Source of the DNA: Xanthobacteraceae bacterium 501b
Lineage (GTDB): Bacteria > Pseudomonadota > Alphaproteobacteria > Rhizobiales > Xanthobacteraceae
DNA length: 64,000 bases
Assembly: GCA_000378025.1 (NCBI GenBank)
Contig: KB899087.1
Location: 4,211,501-4,275,500 of the forward strand
Direction: 5' to 3'
The notes below the pieces were generated by a model. It made no database searches. It saw only the letters and a list, made by a program, of their open reading frames with translations, and had not been told where the DNA came from. The first letter of the stretch is position 1; the number at the start of each line of letters is the position of its first letter. Shown in pieces: positions 1 to 8,806 of this stretch. A program made the translations under genes and the position numbers.

Positions 1-200
1 CCGCGCTCGCCGTCGGTTTCGCCGGCGGGCCGGGCTTTACCACCACAGGCGCGCCGCTGGCGCGGAATACGGCGCTGCTGGAGGCGGGGCTGACCGCGCA
101 GGCCGGCGACAGGCTGCATCTGGGCGTGCAGTACACCGGCCAGTTCGGCGAGGGGTGGCGCGACAATGGCGTTGAGGCCAGCGTGCGGGTCAGCTTCTGA
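1..200 (+). CDS. Autotransporter outer-membrane beta-barrel domain, C-terminal fragment (5' end outside window)
   Basis: The open frame enters from the left edge (first whole codon at base 3) and stops at TGA 198-200, giving the last 65 residues of a larger protein. The fragment contains PLARNTALLEAGL, GVQYTGQFG and a C-terminal strand ending VRVSF. A terminal aromatic residue on an alternating strand is the outer-membrane insertion signature of type V autotransporter barrels, and the alternation of hydrophobic residues with Gly/Gln/Arg fits the last barrel strands. The passenger domain and start lie outside the window, so the role (adhesin, esterase or other) cannot be told. The next gene starts 158 bases downstream. 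Confidence 0.75.
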   Translation, partial: ALAVGFAGGPGFTTTGAPLARNTALLEAGLTAQAGDRLHLGVQYTGQFGEGWRDNGVEASVRVSF

Positions 201-357
201 CCCTCGCCCGCCTCGGCCCGGCAGCGATACGCGATTGACCGCACCGGAAATCTCTCGCAGGTTCCTCGGTGGGGCACGGTAGGCGCGTGCGCCGGGGTGT
301 CCCGGCGCGCCAAGGCAAGGATCGCCCGTTTTCAAGGGCGTGTGAGTGGGGAAAACG

Positions 358-2856
358 ATGAGCACGGATGGAGATCTCACACCGCCCGGCGGCCCCGGCG
401 GCCCGGCGCGCTGGACATCAAGCGCCAAGGTGGGCGTCGGCACCGCTCGCACGGCGGCGAGCCGGCTGTGGTTCACGCTGAGCCACGGCATCCTCAACGA
501 GATCTATTACCCCCGCGTCGACACCGCCTGCACCCGCGATTTCGGCTTCCTCGTCACGGGCCCGGACGGCTATTTCGCCGAGGAGAAGCGCGACGCCGAG
601 CACGAAGTCGGCGTGCTGGAGCATGGCGTGCCGGCCTATCACCTGCTCAACACCGCCAATGACGGGCGCTGGCGCATCCAGAAGCAGATCCTCACCGATC
701 CACGCCGGGAAGTGCTGATCCAGAAGATCACCTTCGAGGCACTGATCGGCGATATCTCCGACTACCGCCTGTTCGCGCTGCTGGCGCCGCATCTCATCAA
801 TGCCGGCGCCGACAACACCGGCTGGGTCGGCGACTACAAGGGCACGCCCATGCTGTTCGCCTCCGGCCGGCATGGCCAGTCGCTGGCGCTCGCCTGCTCG
901 GTGCCGTGGAAGGCCCGCTCGGTGGGCTATGTCGGCACCTCCGATGGCTGGCAGCAGCTCGCCCGCTCCGGCGAACTGGAGGAACGCTACCAGCGCGCCG
1001 AATCCGGCAATGTGGCGCTCAGCGCCGAGATTGACCTTGCCGCCAGCAATGGCGAGATGCTGGTCGCGCTCGGCTTCGGCGCCCGGCCGGAGGAGGCGGG
1101 GTTCCGCACCGTTTCCAGCCTGCAGGAAGGCTTCGAGGAACTGCGCCGCACCTATGTGCAGGGCTGGCGCGCCTGGCAGGGCACGCTGCTGCCGCTCGAC
1201 CATCCGCAGAACCGCTCCAACATCAATGCCTACCGCGCCAGCACCATCGTGCTGGCCACCCACCAGCCGAGTTCCGTGCCGGGCGCCATCATCGCCAGCC
1301 TCTCCATTCCCTGGGGCTTCAACAAGGGCGACGAGGATCTCGGCGGCTATCACCTCGTCTGGCCGCGCGATCTGGTCGAGAACGCCGGCGGCCTGCTGGC
1401 GGCGGGGGCCTCCGACGAGGCCAAGTCGGTGCTCGGCTATCTCCGCAGCATTCAGGAAACCGACGGTCACTGGTCGCAGAATGTCTGGCTCGACGGCGTT
1501 CCCTATTGGGGCGGCGTGCAGATGGACGAGTGTGCCTTCCCCATCCTGCTTGCCGACATGATCCGCCGCGGCGGCCATTTCGCGCGCGGCGAGCTCGACG
1601 GCTACATGGACATGATCGAGCGCGCCGCGCGATTCATCGTCCTCAACGGCCCGGTGACCGGCCAGGACCGCTGGGAGGAGGATGCCGGCTATTCGCCCTT
1701 CACCCTGGCGGCGGAAATCTCCGCCCTTCTGGCCGCCGCCGAGATGATGGAGCTGTTCGGCCGCAAGGACGAGGCGCAGTATCTGCGCGAAAAGGCCGAC
1801 GCCTGGAACGACTCGATCGAGCACTGGACCTTCGCCACCGGCACCGACCTCGCGGATAAGCTCGGGGTCGAGGGCTATTATGTGCGCGTCGCCCCGCCGG
1901 AAACCGCCGACGCCGCGTCGCCGATCGACGGCTTCGTTCCGGTGAAAAACCGTCCGCCGGGTGACAGCGACCGGCCGGCGGCGCAGCTTATCTCGCCGGA
2001 CGCGCTCGCGCTGGTGCGCTTCGGGCTGCGCGCGGCGGACGACCCGCGCATCCTCGCCACCATCAAGGCGATCGATGCCATTCTCAAGGTGGAGCTGCCG
2101 CAGGGCCCGGTCTGGTACCGCTACAATGGCGACGGCTATGGCGAGCATGAGGATGGCTCGCCCTTCGACGGCACCGGCGTCGGCCGGGCCTGGCCGCTGC
2201 TCACCGGCGAGCGCGCCCATTACGAGATCGCCGCCGGCAATCTGGTGCGCGCCGGCCAGCTTCTGGTCACGCTGGAGGACTGCGCCGGCCCCGGTGGGCT
2301 GCTGCCCGAGCAGGTGTGGGACCAGGACGACATTCCCGAGCGCGAGCTGTTCAAGGGCCGCCCCTCGGGCAGCGCGATGCCGCTGGTCTGGGCGCATTCC
2401 GAGCATATCAAGCTGATGCGCTCGCTGCGTGACGGCAAGGTGTTCGACACGCCGCCGCAAACCGTGCAGCGCTATCTCGTCGACAAGGTGACCTCGCCGC
2501 GCCGGCTCTGGCACTTCAACCAGAAGCTCCGCTCGGTGCCCGCCGGCCTCGCCTTGCGGGTGGAACTGCCGGCGCCGGCGGTGATCCACTGGTCGCTCGA
2601 CGGCTGGACCACGGCGCAGGACACGCCGACGCGGCCCACCGGCTTCGGCTTTCACATCGCCGACCTGCCGACCACCGTCAAACAGCATGGCCGGCACCTG
2701 CGGTTCACCTTCTTCTGGACCGAGTCCGGAACGTGGGAGGGCGAGGATTTTGTCGTCACCGTCGATGGCGATGGCGCGCTGTTCCATGCCAGCGCCGACG
2801 AGGACGATCATGAGGTGAGCCGGCGGGTGGCCGAGCCGGCGCAGGCGTCGAAGTGA
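358..2856 (+). CDS. Glucoamylase / glucan 1,4-alpha-glucosidase, GH15
   Basis: 832 residues. It should release beta-D-glucose from non-reducing ends of alpha-glucans. An N-terminal beta-sandwich of about 270 residues is followed by the (alpha/alpha)6 catalytic barrel (about 290-690) and a C-terminal beta domain. GH15 landmarks are visible: PWGFNKGDED and WPRDLVE at the barrel start, WEED around Glu440-441 (likely general acid) and PEQVWD with Glu651 (likely general base). No signal peptide is seen, so a cytoplasmic enzyme acting on stored or imported glucan is likely. ATG 358 follows a GTGGGGAAA stretch; GTG 346 would add four residues. A ROK sugar kinase starts 13 bases after the stop, so glucose release and phosphorylation look coupled in one operon. 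Confidence 0.9.
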   Translation: MSTDGDLTPPGGPGGPARWTSSAKVGVGTARTAASRLWFTLSHGILNEIYYPRVDTACTRDFGFLVTGPDGYFAEEKRDAEHEVGVLEHGVPAYHLLNTANDGRWRIQKQILTDPRREVLIQKITFEALIGDISDYRLFALLAPHLINAGADNTGWVGDYKGTPMLFASGRHGQSLALACSVPWKARSVGYVGTSDGWQQLARSGELEERYQRAESGNVALSAEIDLAASNGEMLVALGFGARPEEAGFRTVSSLQEGFEELRRTYVQGWRAWQGTLLPLDHPQNRSNINAYRASTIVLATHQPSSVPGAIIASLSIPWGFNKGDEDLGGYHLVWPRDLVENAGGLLAAGASDEAKSVLGYLRSIQETDGHWSQNVWLDGVPYWGGVQMDECAFPILLADMIRRGGHFARGELDGYMDMIERAARFIVLNGPVTGQDRWEEDAGYSPFTLAAEISALLAAAEMMELFGRKDEAQYLREKADAWNDSIEHWTFATGTDLADKLGVEGYYVRVAPPETADAASPIDGFVPVKNRPPGDSDRPAAQLISPDALALVRFGLRAADDPRILATIKAIDAILKVELPQGPVWYRYNGDGYGEHEDGSPFDGTGVGRAWPLLTGERAHYEIAAGNLVRAGQLLVTLEDCAGPGGLLPEQVWDQDDIPERELFKGRPSGSAMPLVWAHSEHIKLMRSLRDGKVFDTPPQTVQRYLVDKVTSPRRLWHFNQKLRSVPAGLALRVELPAPAVIHWSLDGWTTAQDTPTRPTGFGFHIADLPTTVKQHGRHLRFTFFWTESGTWEGEDFVVTVDGDGALFHASADEDDHEVSRRVAEPAQASK

Positions 2857-2869
2857 GAGGATGAACCCT

Positions 2870-3592
2870 ATGACAGATACGACGGCCGCCACCGGCGCGG
2901 CGGGCATTCTCGCGGTCGATATTGGCGGCACCGGTCTGAAATGCGCCGTCATCGACGACCATGGCACCATGATCTCCGAGCGCGAGCGGGTGGACACGCC
3001 CCATCCCTGCCATCCGGAGGCGCTGCTCGACGCCTATGCCGGCATGGCGGCCAAGCACCCGGCCTTCGACCGCATCGCCATCGGCTTCCCCGGCGTGGTG
3101 CGCGAGGGCAAGGTGCTGACCGCGCCCAATCTCGGCACCGAGCTCTGGGCCGGCTTCGCGCTGGCCGACGCGATGGCGGCGCGCCTCAAGGCCCCCGCCC
3201 GGCTGATCAACGATGCCGAGATGCAGGGCTATGGCATCGTCTCCGGCAAGGGGCTGGAAATGGTGATGACGCTCGGCACCGGCTGCGGCACGGCGCTGTT
3301 CCGCGATGGCGAGCTGATGCCGCATATGGAGCTGGCGCACCATCCCGTGCACGACAACCTGACCTATGACGAATATCTCGGCGTCGCCGCCTATGAGGCG
3401 CACGGCAAGAAGCACTGGAACCACCATGTGAAGCGGGTGATCGAGCTGCTCTACGTGCTGCTGCATTACGACCATCTCTATCTCGGCGGCGGCAATGCCA
3501 AGCATGTCGAGATCGAGCTGCCGGCCAATGTCAGCCTGGCCTCAAACGATGCCGGACTCACCGGCGGCGCCGCGCTCTGGCGCAAGGGCTGA
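2870..3592 (+). CDS. ROK-family sugar kinase, polyphosphate glucokinase-like
   Basis: 240 residues. It has the ATP/phosphate-binding DIGGTGLK motif from Asp17, a sugar-binding segment NDAEMQGYG with the expected catalytic Asp115, and a LGTGCGTAL phosphate loop. It lacks the CxCGxxGCxE zinc motif of many ROK regulators and kinases and is short, like polyphosphate glucokinases, so polyphosphate as donor is possible but not proven. The likely reaction is glucose to glucose-6-phosphate, using the product of the glucoamylase immediately upstream. ATG 2870 has GAGAGG nine bases upstream. ATG 2861 touches the same SD with no spacing and is less likely. Confidence 0.8.
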   Translation: MTDTTAATGAAGILAVDIGGTGLKCAVIDDHGTMISERERVDTPHPCHPEALLDAYAGMAAKHPAFDRIAIGFPGVVREGKVLTAPNLGTELWAGFALADAMAARLKAPARLINDAEMQGYGIVSGKGLEMVMTLGTGCGTALFRDGELMPHMELAHHPVHDNLTYDEYLGVAAYEAHGKKHWNHHVKRVIELLYVLLHYDHLYLGGGNAKHVEIELPANVSLASNDAGLTGGAALWRKG

Positions 3593-3610
3593 GCGCCCAC
3601 CAGTCCGCAC

Positions 3611-3730
3611 ACCCTCATCCCCGGGCTTGACCCGGGGATCCAACCTTTCCGCACATGCGCGGCGGATCGCAGAACCCTTGCCTCGGCAGGCCCGGCCGCT
3701 GGGTGCCCGGGTCAAGCCCGGGCCTGAGGG
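3611..3730. repeat. Intergenic palindromic repeat, copy 1 (between convergent genes)
   Basis: Two roughly 30-base arms built around CCCGGGCTTGACCCGGG (3620-3636) and its near-complement CCCGGGTCAAGCCCGGG (3706-3722), separated by about 65 bases. The same arms recur at 46769-46851. The element fills the gap between the kinase and the hydrolase on the opposite strand, where the folded RNA could end transcription from both sides. Such elements are common between genes in Rhizobiales genomes. Confidence 0.75.
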
Positions 3731-3736
3731 GAACGT

Positions 3737-4987
3737 CTACTCCACCACCTCGGCCGCCTGCAGCACGGCCTGCAGCAGCACATCGGTGCCGGCGCCGGCC
3801 CATTGCGGGGTGATCTCCTCCGCCTCATTGTGGCTGAGCCCGTCGACGCAGGGGCAGAAGATCATGGCGGAGGGCATGGTCTTCGCCACCCAGCACGCAT
3901 CGTGCCCGGCGCCCGACACCATGTCGCGGTGCGAATAGCCCAGCCGCTCCGCCGCCCCGCGCAGTCCCGCCAGCAGATCCTCGTCGAAGGTGGTGGGGTC
4001 GAAGGCGCCGACTTCCTCGATCGCGATGCCGATGCCGAGATCGGCCGCCACCTCGCGCGCCGCCTGCTTCACCTGCTCCGCCATGGAGTTGAGCGCCGCC
4101 AGATCGGGATGGCGCAGATCGGCGGTGAATACCACCGTGCCGGGCAGGATGTTGCGCGAGTTCGGCGCGAAGACCAGCTGCCCCACCGCGCCGACTGCCC
4201 TCTCGCCATGGGCGCGGGTGATCGCCTCGATGCGGTCGATGATGCGGGCGGCGCCGAGGCTGGCGTTCAGCCGCCGGTCCATCGGCGTGGTGCCGGTGTG
4301 GGCCGCGCGCCCGGTCAGCGTCACCTCTACCCAGCGCAGCCCCTGGCCATGGGTGACGATGCCGATGTCGACCCCTTCCTCCTCCAGGATCGGCCCCTGC
4401 TCGATATGCAGCTCGAAATAGGCGTGGCCCTTGCGCTGGCCCACCGGCTCCTCGCCCTTGAAGCCGATGCGCTCCAGCTCGTCGCCGAAGCGCAGGCCCG
4501 CCGCGTCGGTGCGGCCATAGGCCCAATCGAGCGTGTGCACGCCGGCATAGACGCCGGAGGCGATCATGGCGGGGGGAAAGCGCGAGCCTTCCTCATTGGT
4601 CCAGTTCACCACCTCCACCGGCCGGCGGGTGCGGATGCCGAGATCGTTCAGGGTGCGCACCACTTCCAGCGCCGCCAGCACGCCGAGCACGCCATCATAT
4701 TTGCCCCCCGTCGGCTGGGTGTCGAGATGCGAGCCGATGAGGATCGGCAGCGCGTCGGCCTCGGTCCCCTCGCGGCGGGCGAACATCGAGCCCATGGCGT
4801 CGACGCCGACGGTGAGGCCGGCGTCCTCGCACCAGCGCTGGAACAGCAGGCGCCCCTCGCGGTCGGCATCGGTCAGCGCCTGCCGGTTATTGCCGCCGGC
4901 AATGCCGGGACCGATCTGCGCCATCGCCATCAGGCTGCCCCATAGCCGCCCGCCATCGACGCGCATATTGCCGGTCTGCTGGTTCAT
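3737..4987 (-). CDS. Zn-dependent M20-fold hydrolase: N-carbamoyl-L-amino-acid hydrolase / allantoate amidohydrolase family
   Basis: 416 residues, full length for the HyuC/AmaB/AllC family, which removes carbamoyl or ureido nitrogen from N-carbamoyl amino acids, allantoate or ureidoglycine. Dimetal-site residues are visible: GSHLDT (His87, Asp89), KYDGV (Asp98), NEEGSRF (Glu132-133) and HIEQGP near residue 193. Dimer-domain RAAHTGTTPMD and C-terminal GAGHDA and DGLSHNEAE complete the family pattern. The substrate cannot be chosen from sequence; no allantoinase or hydantoinase is adjacent. It is divergent from the argE-like gene across a 216-base intergenic region and convergent with the kinase. 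Confidence 0.88.
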   Translation of the reverse strand: MNQQTGNMRVDGGRLWGSLMAMAQIGPGIAGGNNRQALTDADREGRLLFQRWCEDAGLTVGVDAMGSMFARREGTEADALPILIGSHLDTQPTGGKYDGVLGVLAALEVVRTLNDLGIRTRRPVEVVNWTNEEGSRFPPAMIASGVYAGVHTLDWAYGRTDAAGLRFGDELERIGFKGEEPVGQRKGHAYFELHIEQGPILEEEGVDIGIVTHGQGLRWVEVTLTGRAAHTGTTPMDRRLNASLGAARIIDRIEAITRAHGERAVGAVGQLVFAPNSRNILPGTVVFTADLRHPDLAALNSMAEQVKQAAREVAADLGIGIAIEEVGAFDPTTFDEDLLAGLRGAAERLGYSHRDMVSGAGHDACWVAKTMPSAMIFCPCVDGLSHNEAEEITPQWAGAGTDVLLQAVLQAAEVVE

Positions 4988-5203
4988 CCGCTCGCTCTCC
5001 GTCAGGTCCCTTTGGGCGGCGCATGTTAGGGGCGCGGCGTCGCTCCACCAAGCAGCGGTGGCTAGAATTTTTGCGTGCCCGTTTTCGCGACGGTTGTGCC
5101 GCCAACCTCAGTTTTTCCGATCCAGACCATGCCAAATTAATGGTTTGCCAATGCGCCCCGGCCGGTCATCCTGCCGCCCCGTTCTCCCCCTGCCGGCCCG
5201 CTT

Positions 5204-6358
5204 ATGACCGCTTCCCGCCCGATCGAGATCCTGGAACGGCTGATCGCCTTTCCCACCATCAGCCGCGAGTCCAATCTCACGCTCATCGATTATATCAGCG
5301 CGCTGCTGGCGCCGCTCGGCGCCCGGCTGACGCTGGTGCACAACGCGGCCGGCACCAAGGCCAATCTCCACGCCGTGCTCGGCCCAACGGGTGCCGGCGG
5401 GGTGCTGCTGTCCGGCCATACCGATGTGGTCCCCGTCGAGGGGCAGGCGTGGAGCACCGACCCGTTCCGCCTCACCGAGCGCGGCGACCATCTGCTCGGG
5501 CGCGGCAGCTGCGACATGAAGGGCTTTCTCGCCTGCGTGCTGGCGGCGGCGGAGGCGGCAGCGACACGCCGGCTCACCCGGCCGCTGCACCTGGCCTTCA
5601 GCTATGACGAGGAGATCGGCTGCGTCGGCGTGCGCGGGCTGATCGAACGCCTCATCGGCGCGGACGACCTGCCGGCGCTGTGCATCATCGGCGAGCCGAC
5701 GATGCTGGAGACCGTGGTCGCGCATAAGGGCAAGCTCGCCGCCCGCCTCACCTGCCGGGGGCAGGAATGCCATTCCAGCCATGCGCCGGAAGGGCTGAAC
5801 GCCATCCACCTCGCCGCCGACATGGTGGGCGAGATGCGGGCGCTGCAGGACGAACTTGCGGCCGGCCCGCAGGACGCGGCTTACGCCGTGCCCTTCACCA
5901 CCGTGCATGCCGGCACCATCCAGGGCGGCACCGCGCTCAACATCGTGCCGAATGCCTGCACGGTGGATTTCGAGATCCGCAATTTGCCGACTGACGATCC
6001 CGCTTTTCTGATGGACCGGCTGTTCGACAGGGCGGCGGCGCTGACGCGGGCGGCGCAGGCCCGCTTTGCCGGCACCGGCGTTTCCATCGACATCGTCAAC
6101 GCCTATCCCGGGCTGGAGACGCCGCCGGAGGCCGAGGTGGTGGCGCTGCTGCGCCGGCTCAACGGCCCCGGCCCGCTGCGCAAGATCGCCTTCGGCACCG
6201 AGGGCGGGCTGTTCCGGGAAAAGCTCGGCATTCCCACCGTGGTGTGCGGGCCCGGCGACATACGCGACGCCCACAAGCCGGACGAATATGTCAGCCGCGA
6301 CCAGCTCGCCCGCTGCGAGGTGATGCTGGCGCGGCTGGTGGACGAGATCAGCGCCTGA
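5204..6358 (+). CDS. argE: Acetylornithine deacetylase
   Basis: 384 residues, usual length for proteobacterial ArgE, M20 metallopeptidase family. It removes the acetyl group from N-acetyl-L-ornithine to give ornithine for arginine synthesis. Metal and catalytic positions are visible: SGHTDVVP (His72, Asp74), GRGSCDMKG (Asp104), SYDEEIGC (Glu136-137) and GEPT. CHSSHAPEG begins the dimerisation domain, and GTEGG plus a C-terminal AHKPDE close the active site. No other arg genes are near. Because a carbamoyl-amino-acid hydrolase sits divergently, a role in N-acyl amino acid catabolism is an alternative. Confidence 0.85.
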   Translation: MTASRPIEILERLIAFPTISRESNLTLIDYISALLAPLGARLTLVHNAAGTKANLHAVLGPTGAGGVLLSGHTDVVPVEGQAWSTDPFRLTERGDHLLGRGSCDMKGFLACVLAAAEAAATRRLTRPLHLAFSYDEEIGCVGVRGLIERLIGADDLPALCIIGEPTMLETVVAHKGKLAARLTCRGQECHSSHAPEGLNAIHLAADMVGEMRALQDELAAGPQDAAYAVPFTTVHAGTIQGGTALNIVPNACTVDFEIRNLPTDDPAFLMDRLFDRAAALTRAAQARFAGTGVSIDIVNAYPGLETPPEAEVVALLRRLNGPGPLRKIAFGTEGGLFREKLGIPTVVCGPGDIRDAHKPDEYVSRDQLARCEVMLARLVDEISA

Positions 6359-6374
6359 GCGACGCGCCTGACGC

Positions 6375-7898
6375 CTACCGCACCCGCGTCAGCCGGGTGC
6401 GGGCGACGATCAGCGCCAGCACGGCCGAGGCGACGCAGGCCAGCGCCGCGAGGTCGATCGCATGGGAGAAGGCGCCATGGGCCGCCTGCAGCAGCGGCGT
6501 GGCCAGCGCCTCGGGCAGTTTGGCGGCGGCGGTGACGGCGCCGTCCAGCGTGCGCTGCGCCGGCTCCAGCAGCGTGGCCGGGATGCCGGCGGGCAGGGCG
6601 GCGCCTTCCATGCTCAGCCGGTAGCTTCCCGCCACCAGGCTGCCAAGCGAGGCGATGCCGATGGCGCCGCCGAACTCGAAGCTGGTCTCGGAAATGCCGG
6701 AGGCGGCGCCGGCGCGCTCGGGCGGCGCGAGGCGCATCACCAGATCGGTGGTGATGGTGCCGGCCGGCGACAGGCCGAGGCACATCAGCACGATGGCGCC
6801 CATCAGCACCGGCAGCGAGGCTTCCGCCCGTAGCTGTGTCAGCAGCAGGAATCCGAATATCGCTGCGACGAGCCCGACCGACAGCACGTCCACCGCCCGC
6901 CAGCGGCGCACCAGGCGCGGCGTCGCCATTGAGCCGATGGCGAAGCACACGCCGGAAGGCGCGGTCCACAGCCCCGCCTCCAGCGGGCTCATGCCGAGCA
7001 CCAGCTGGAGATATTGCGAGATGAACACGAAGATGCCCATCACCCCCATCATCGCCAGCACGTTGATCGCGAGCGCCGCGCCGATGCCGGGATGGGCGAA
7101 CAAAGCAAGGTCGATCATCGGGTCGGCGAGGCGCTTCTGCCGGGCGACAAAGAAGCCGATCACGACAAGCCCCAGCGCCAGCGCCGCGCCGGCCTCCAGG
7201 TCGGGTCCATGCTCGGCGATGCGCTTCATGCCATAGACCAGCGCCAGCACGGCGGTGACGGACTGCAGCGCGCTCACAATGTCGAGCCGGCCGGCTTTCT
7301 CGTCGCGGAACTCCGGCAGCAGCAACGGCCCGGCAATGAGCAGGAGGAGCATGACAGGCACGGCGGCAAGGAACACCGCGCCCCACCAGAAATAGGTGAG
7401 GATCACCCCGCCGACCAGCGGGCCGAGCGCCGCGCCTGACGAGAAGCAGGCGATCCACACGCCAATCGCGAAGGTGCGCTCGCGATCGTCGAGAAAGATG
7501 TTGCGGATCAGCGAGAGCGTCGAGGGCGCCAGCGTCGCCCCGGCAAGGCCGAGCAAGGCGCGGGCGAGAATGAGCTGTTCGGCGCTGCGCGCCATCGCCG
7601 CCAGCACCGAGGCGACCGCAAAGGCCGCCGCGCCGATCAGCAGCAGCTTGCGCCGGCCGATGCGGTCGCCCAGCGTGCCCATCAGCATCAGCGCGCCGGC
7701 GACCATGAAGCCGTAAATGTCGATGATCCACAAAAGCTGCGCCGCCGAGGGCGCGAGGTCGAGCGCCAGATGCGGCACGGCGAGATTGAGCACCGTCAGG
7801 TCCATCGCATAGACGAGGCACGGCACCGCGATGACGGCGAGCGCCAGCCAGTCGCGCGGGCTGGCCCGGTGTGTGGCGGGGGATGTGGCGGCGTACAT
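6375..7898 (-). CDS. MFS drug exporter, DHA2 (EmrB/QacA/SmvA) family, 14 TM
   Basis: 507 residues with hydrophobic segments compatible with 14 TM helices. Motif A-like LGDRIGRRK follows TM2, and an Asp in the first helix (MDLTVLNLAVPHL) is typical of the DHA2 H+-driven exporters of quaternary ammonium compounds, dyes and drugs. It ends 16 bases from the convergent argE stop. No TetR- or MarR-type repressor is adjacent. It lies 114 bases beyond the TauE-like gene on the same strand and may be the last gene of that operon or a separate unit. Confidence 0.85.
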   Translation of the reverse strand: MYAATSPATHRASPRDWLALAVIAVPCLVYAMDLTVLNLAVPHLALDLAPSAAQLLWIIDIYGFMVAGALMLMGTLGDRIGRRKLLLIGAAAFAVASVLAAMARSAEQLILARALLGLAGATLAPSTLSLIRNIFLDDRERTFAIGVWIACFSSGAALGPLVGGVILTYFWWGAVFLAAVPVMLLLLIAGPLLLPEFRDEKAGRLDIVSALQSVTAVLALVYGMKRIAEHGPDLEAGAALALGLVVIGFFVARQKRLADPMIDLALFAHPGIGAALAINVLAMMGVMGIFVFISQYLQLVLGMSPLEAGLWTAPSGVCFAIGSMATPRLVRRWRAVDVLSVGLVAAIFGFLLLTQLRAEASLPVLMGAIVLMCLGLSPAGTITTDLVMRLAPPERAGAASGISETSFEFGGAIGIASLGSLVAGSYRLSMEGAALPAGIPATLLEPAQRTLDGAVTAAAKLPEALATPLLQAAHGAFSHAIDLAALACVASAVLALIVARTRLTRVR

Positions 7899-8012
7899 GT
7901 CGTGTTTCCTGCCCGGCGACGACGGCGGCCTGTTGCCACCGGCGGCGCGGCCGGCCTGATTAGCCGATTGCGGGCCGGTCGGCCAGTTCGCCTGTTGGCG
8001 GCGGGCGGGACA

Positions 8013-8768
8013 TCACATCATCAGCGCGCGCAGCCCCTGAAGGATGAGCACCAGCCCGCCGATCACCACCACGCCGTCGAGAACGCGGATATGGGCGCCC
8101 TCGGACAGGGTGCCGACCAGCCGCCGGGCCAAGAACACGCCCGGCGTCGCCGCCAGCCCAATCAGCACCGCCATCACCCAGGAGGCGAGGGGGAGCGCGC
8201 CGGCCGCCTGGAACACCCCCACTTTCACCACGCCGAGCACCAGCGAGATGCCGGCATCGGTGGCGATAACAGCCGCGCCGTTCAGCCCCGCCGCCAGCAG
8301 GATGGAGAGCAGCACCACGCCGGTGCCGGCGGTGCCGCCCATCAGCAGCCCGAAGCCGGCGCCGGCCGCCATCAGCCCCGGCCCGTCGAGATGACCTTTG
8401 AGCCGGGCCAGCCCGTGGCGGACGGGGATGGCCAGCATCAGCACCGCCCCGATCACTATCGACACACCAGCCCCCGACAGGCTTGTATAGCCATAGGCCC
8501 CCAGCGCCGAGGTCGGCAGCGCCACGGCAACAATGAGCATGGCCCGGCGCGGATCGAAAGCGCGGCGGAAGGCATAGAGCCGGCTGGCATTGGACAGCAT
8601 GGCGGAGACGGCGATGACAGGCACCACCGCCTGCGCGCCGATGATCGGCAACAGGATGGGCGGCATCAGCAGGCCGGGCCCATAGCCGGTGACCCCGCCG
8701 GCGACACCGGCGAGGAAGGCGACGCCGGCCACCAGCACGTAGTGCCACAGGCTCACATCACCGAACAT
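8013..8768 (-). CDS. TauE/SafE-family membrane exporter (DUF81)
   Basis: 251 residues, almost entirely hydrophobic, with about eight predicted TM helices and the duplicated TauE/SafE architecture (GVAGGVTGYGPGLLMPP near the N-terminus; GLLMGGTAGTGVVLLSILL in the second half). Family members move sulfite, sulfoacetate, sulfonates or other organic anions. The frame stays open upstream through the SDR gene, but ATG 8768 gives the family N-terminus and lies 38 bases past the SDR stop. The operon position after the Tct transporter and MmgE/PrpD suggests export of an anion formed in that pathway (inference). Confidence 0.82.
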   Translation of the reverse strand: MFGDVSLWHYVLVAGVAFLAGVAGGVTGYGPGLLMPPILLPIIGAQAVVPVIAVSAMLSNASRLYAFRRAFDPRRAMLIVAVALPTSALGAYGYTSLSGAGVSIVIGAVLMLAIPVRHGLARLKGHLDGPGLMAAGAGFGLLMGGTAGTGVVLLSILLAAGLNGAAVIATDAGISLVLGVVKVGVFQAAGALPLASWVMAVLIGLAATPGVFLARRLVGTLSEGAHIRVLDGVVVIGGLVLILQGLRALMM

Positions 8769-8806
8769 GGCGGCTCCCGTCTTCTGGGTAGGAGGAGGCC
8801 TTCCCG

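Noticed and set aside
418-2997. 859-residue antisense frame
   Set aside because: It is complementary to the glucoamylase gene, rich in Arg/Ala/Gly/His and without family motifs; a high-GC shadow.
3495-3938. 147-residue frame through the palindromic repeat
   Set aside because: Its middle is translated repeat sequence (SSPGLTRGS-type text) and both ends overlap real genes.
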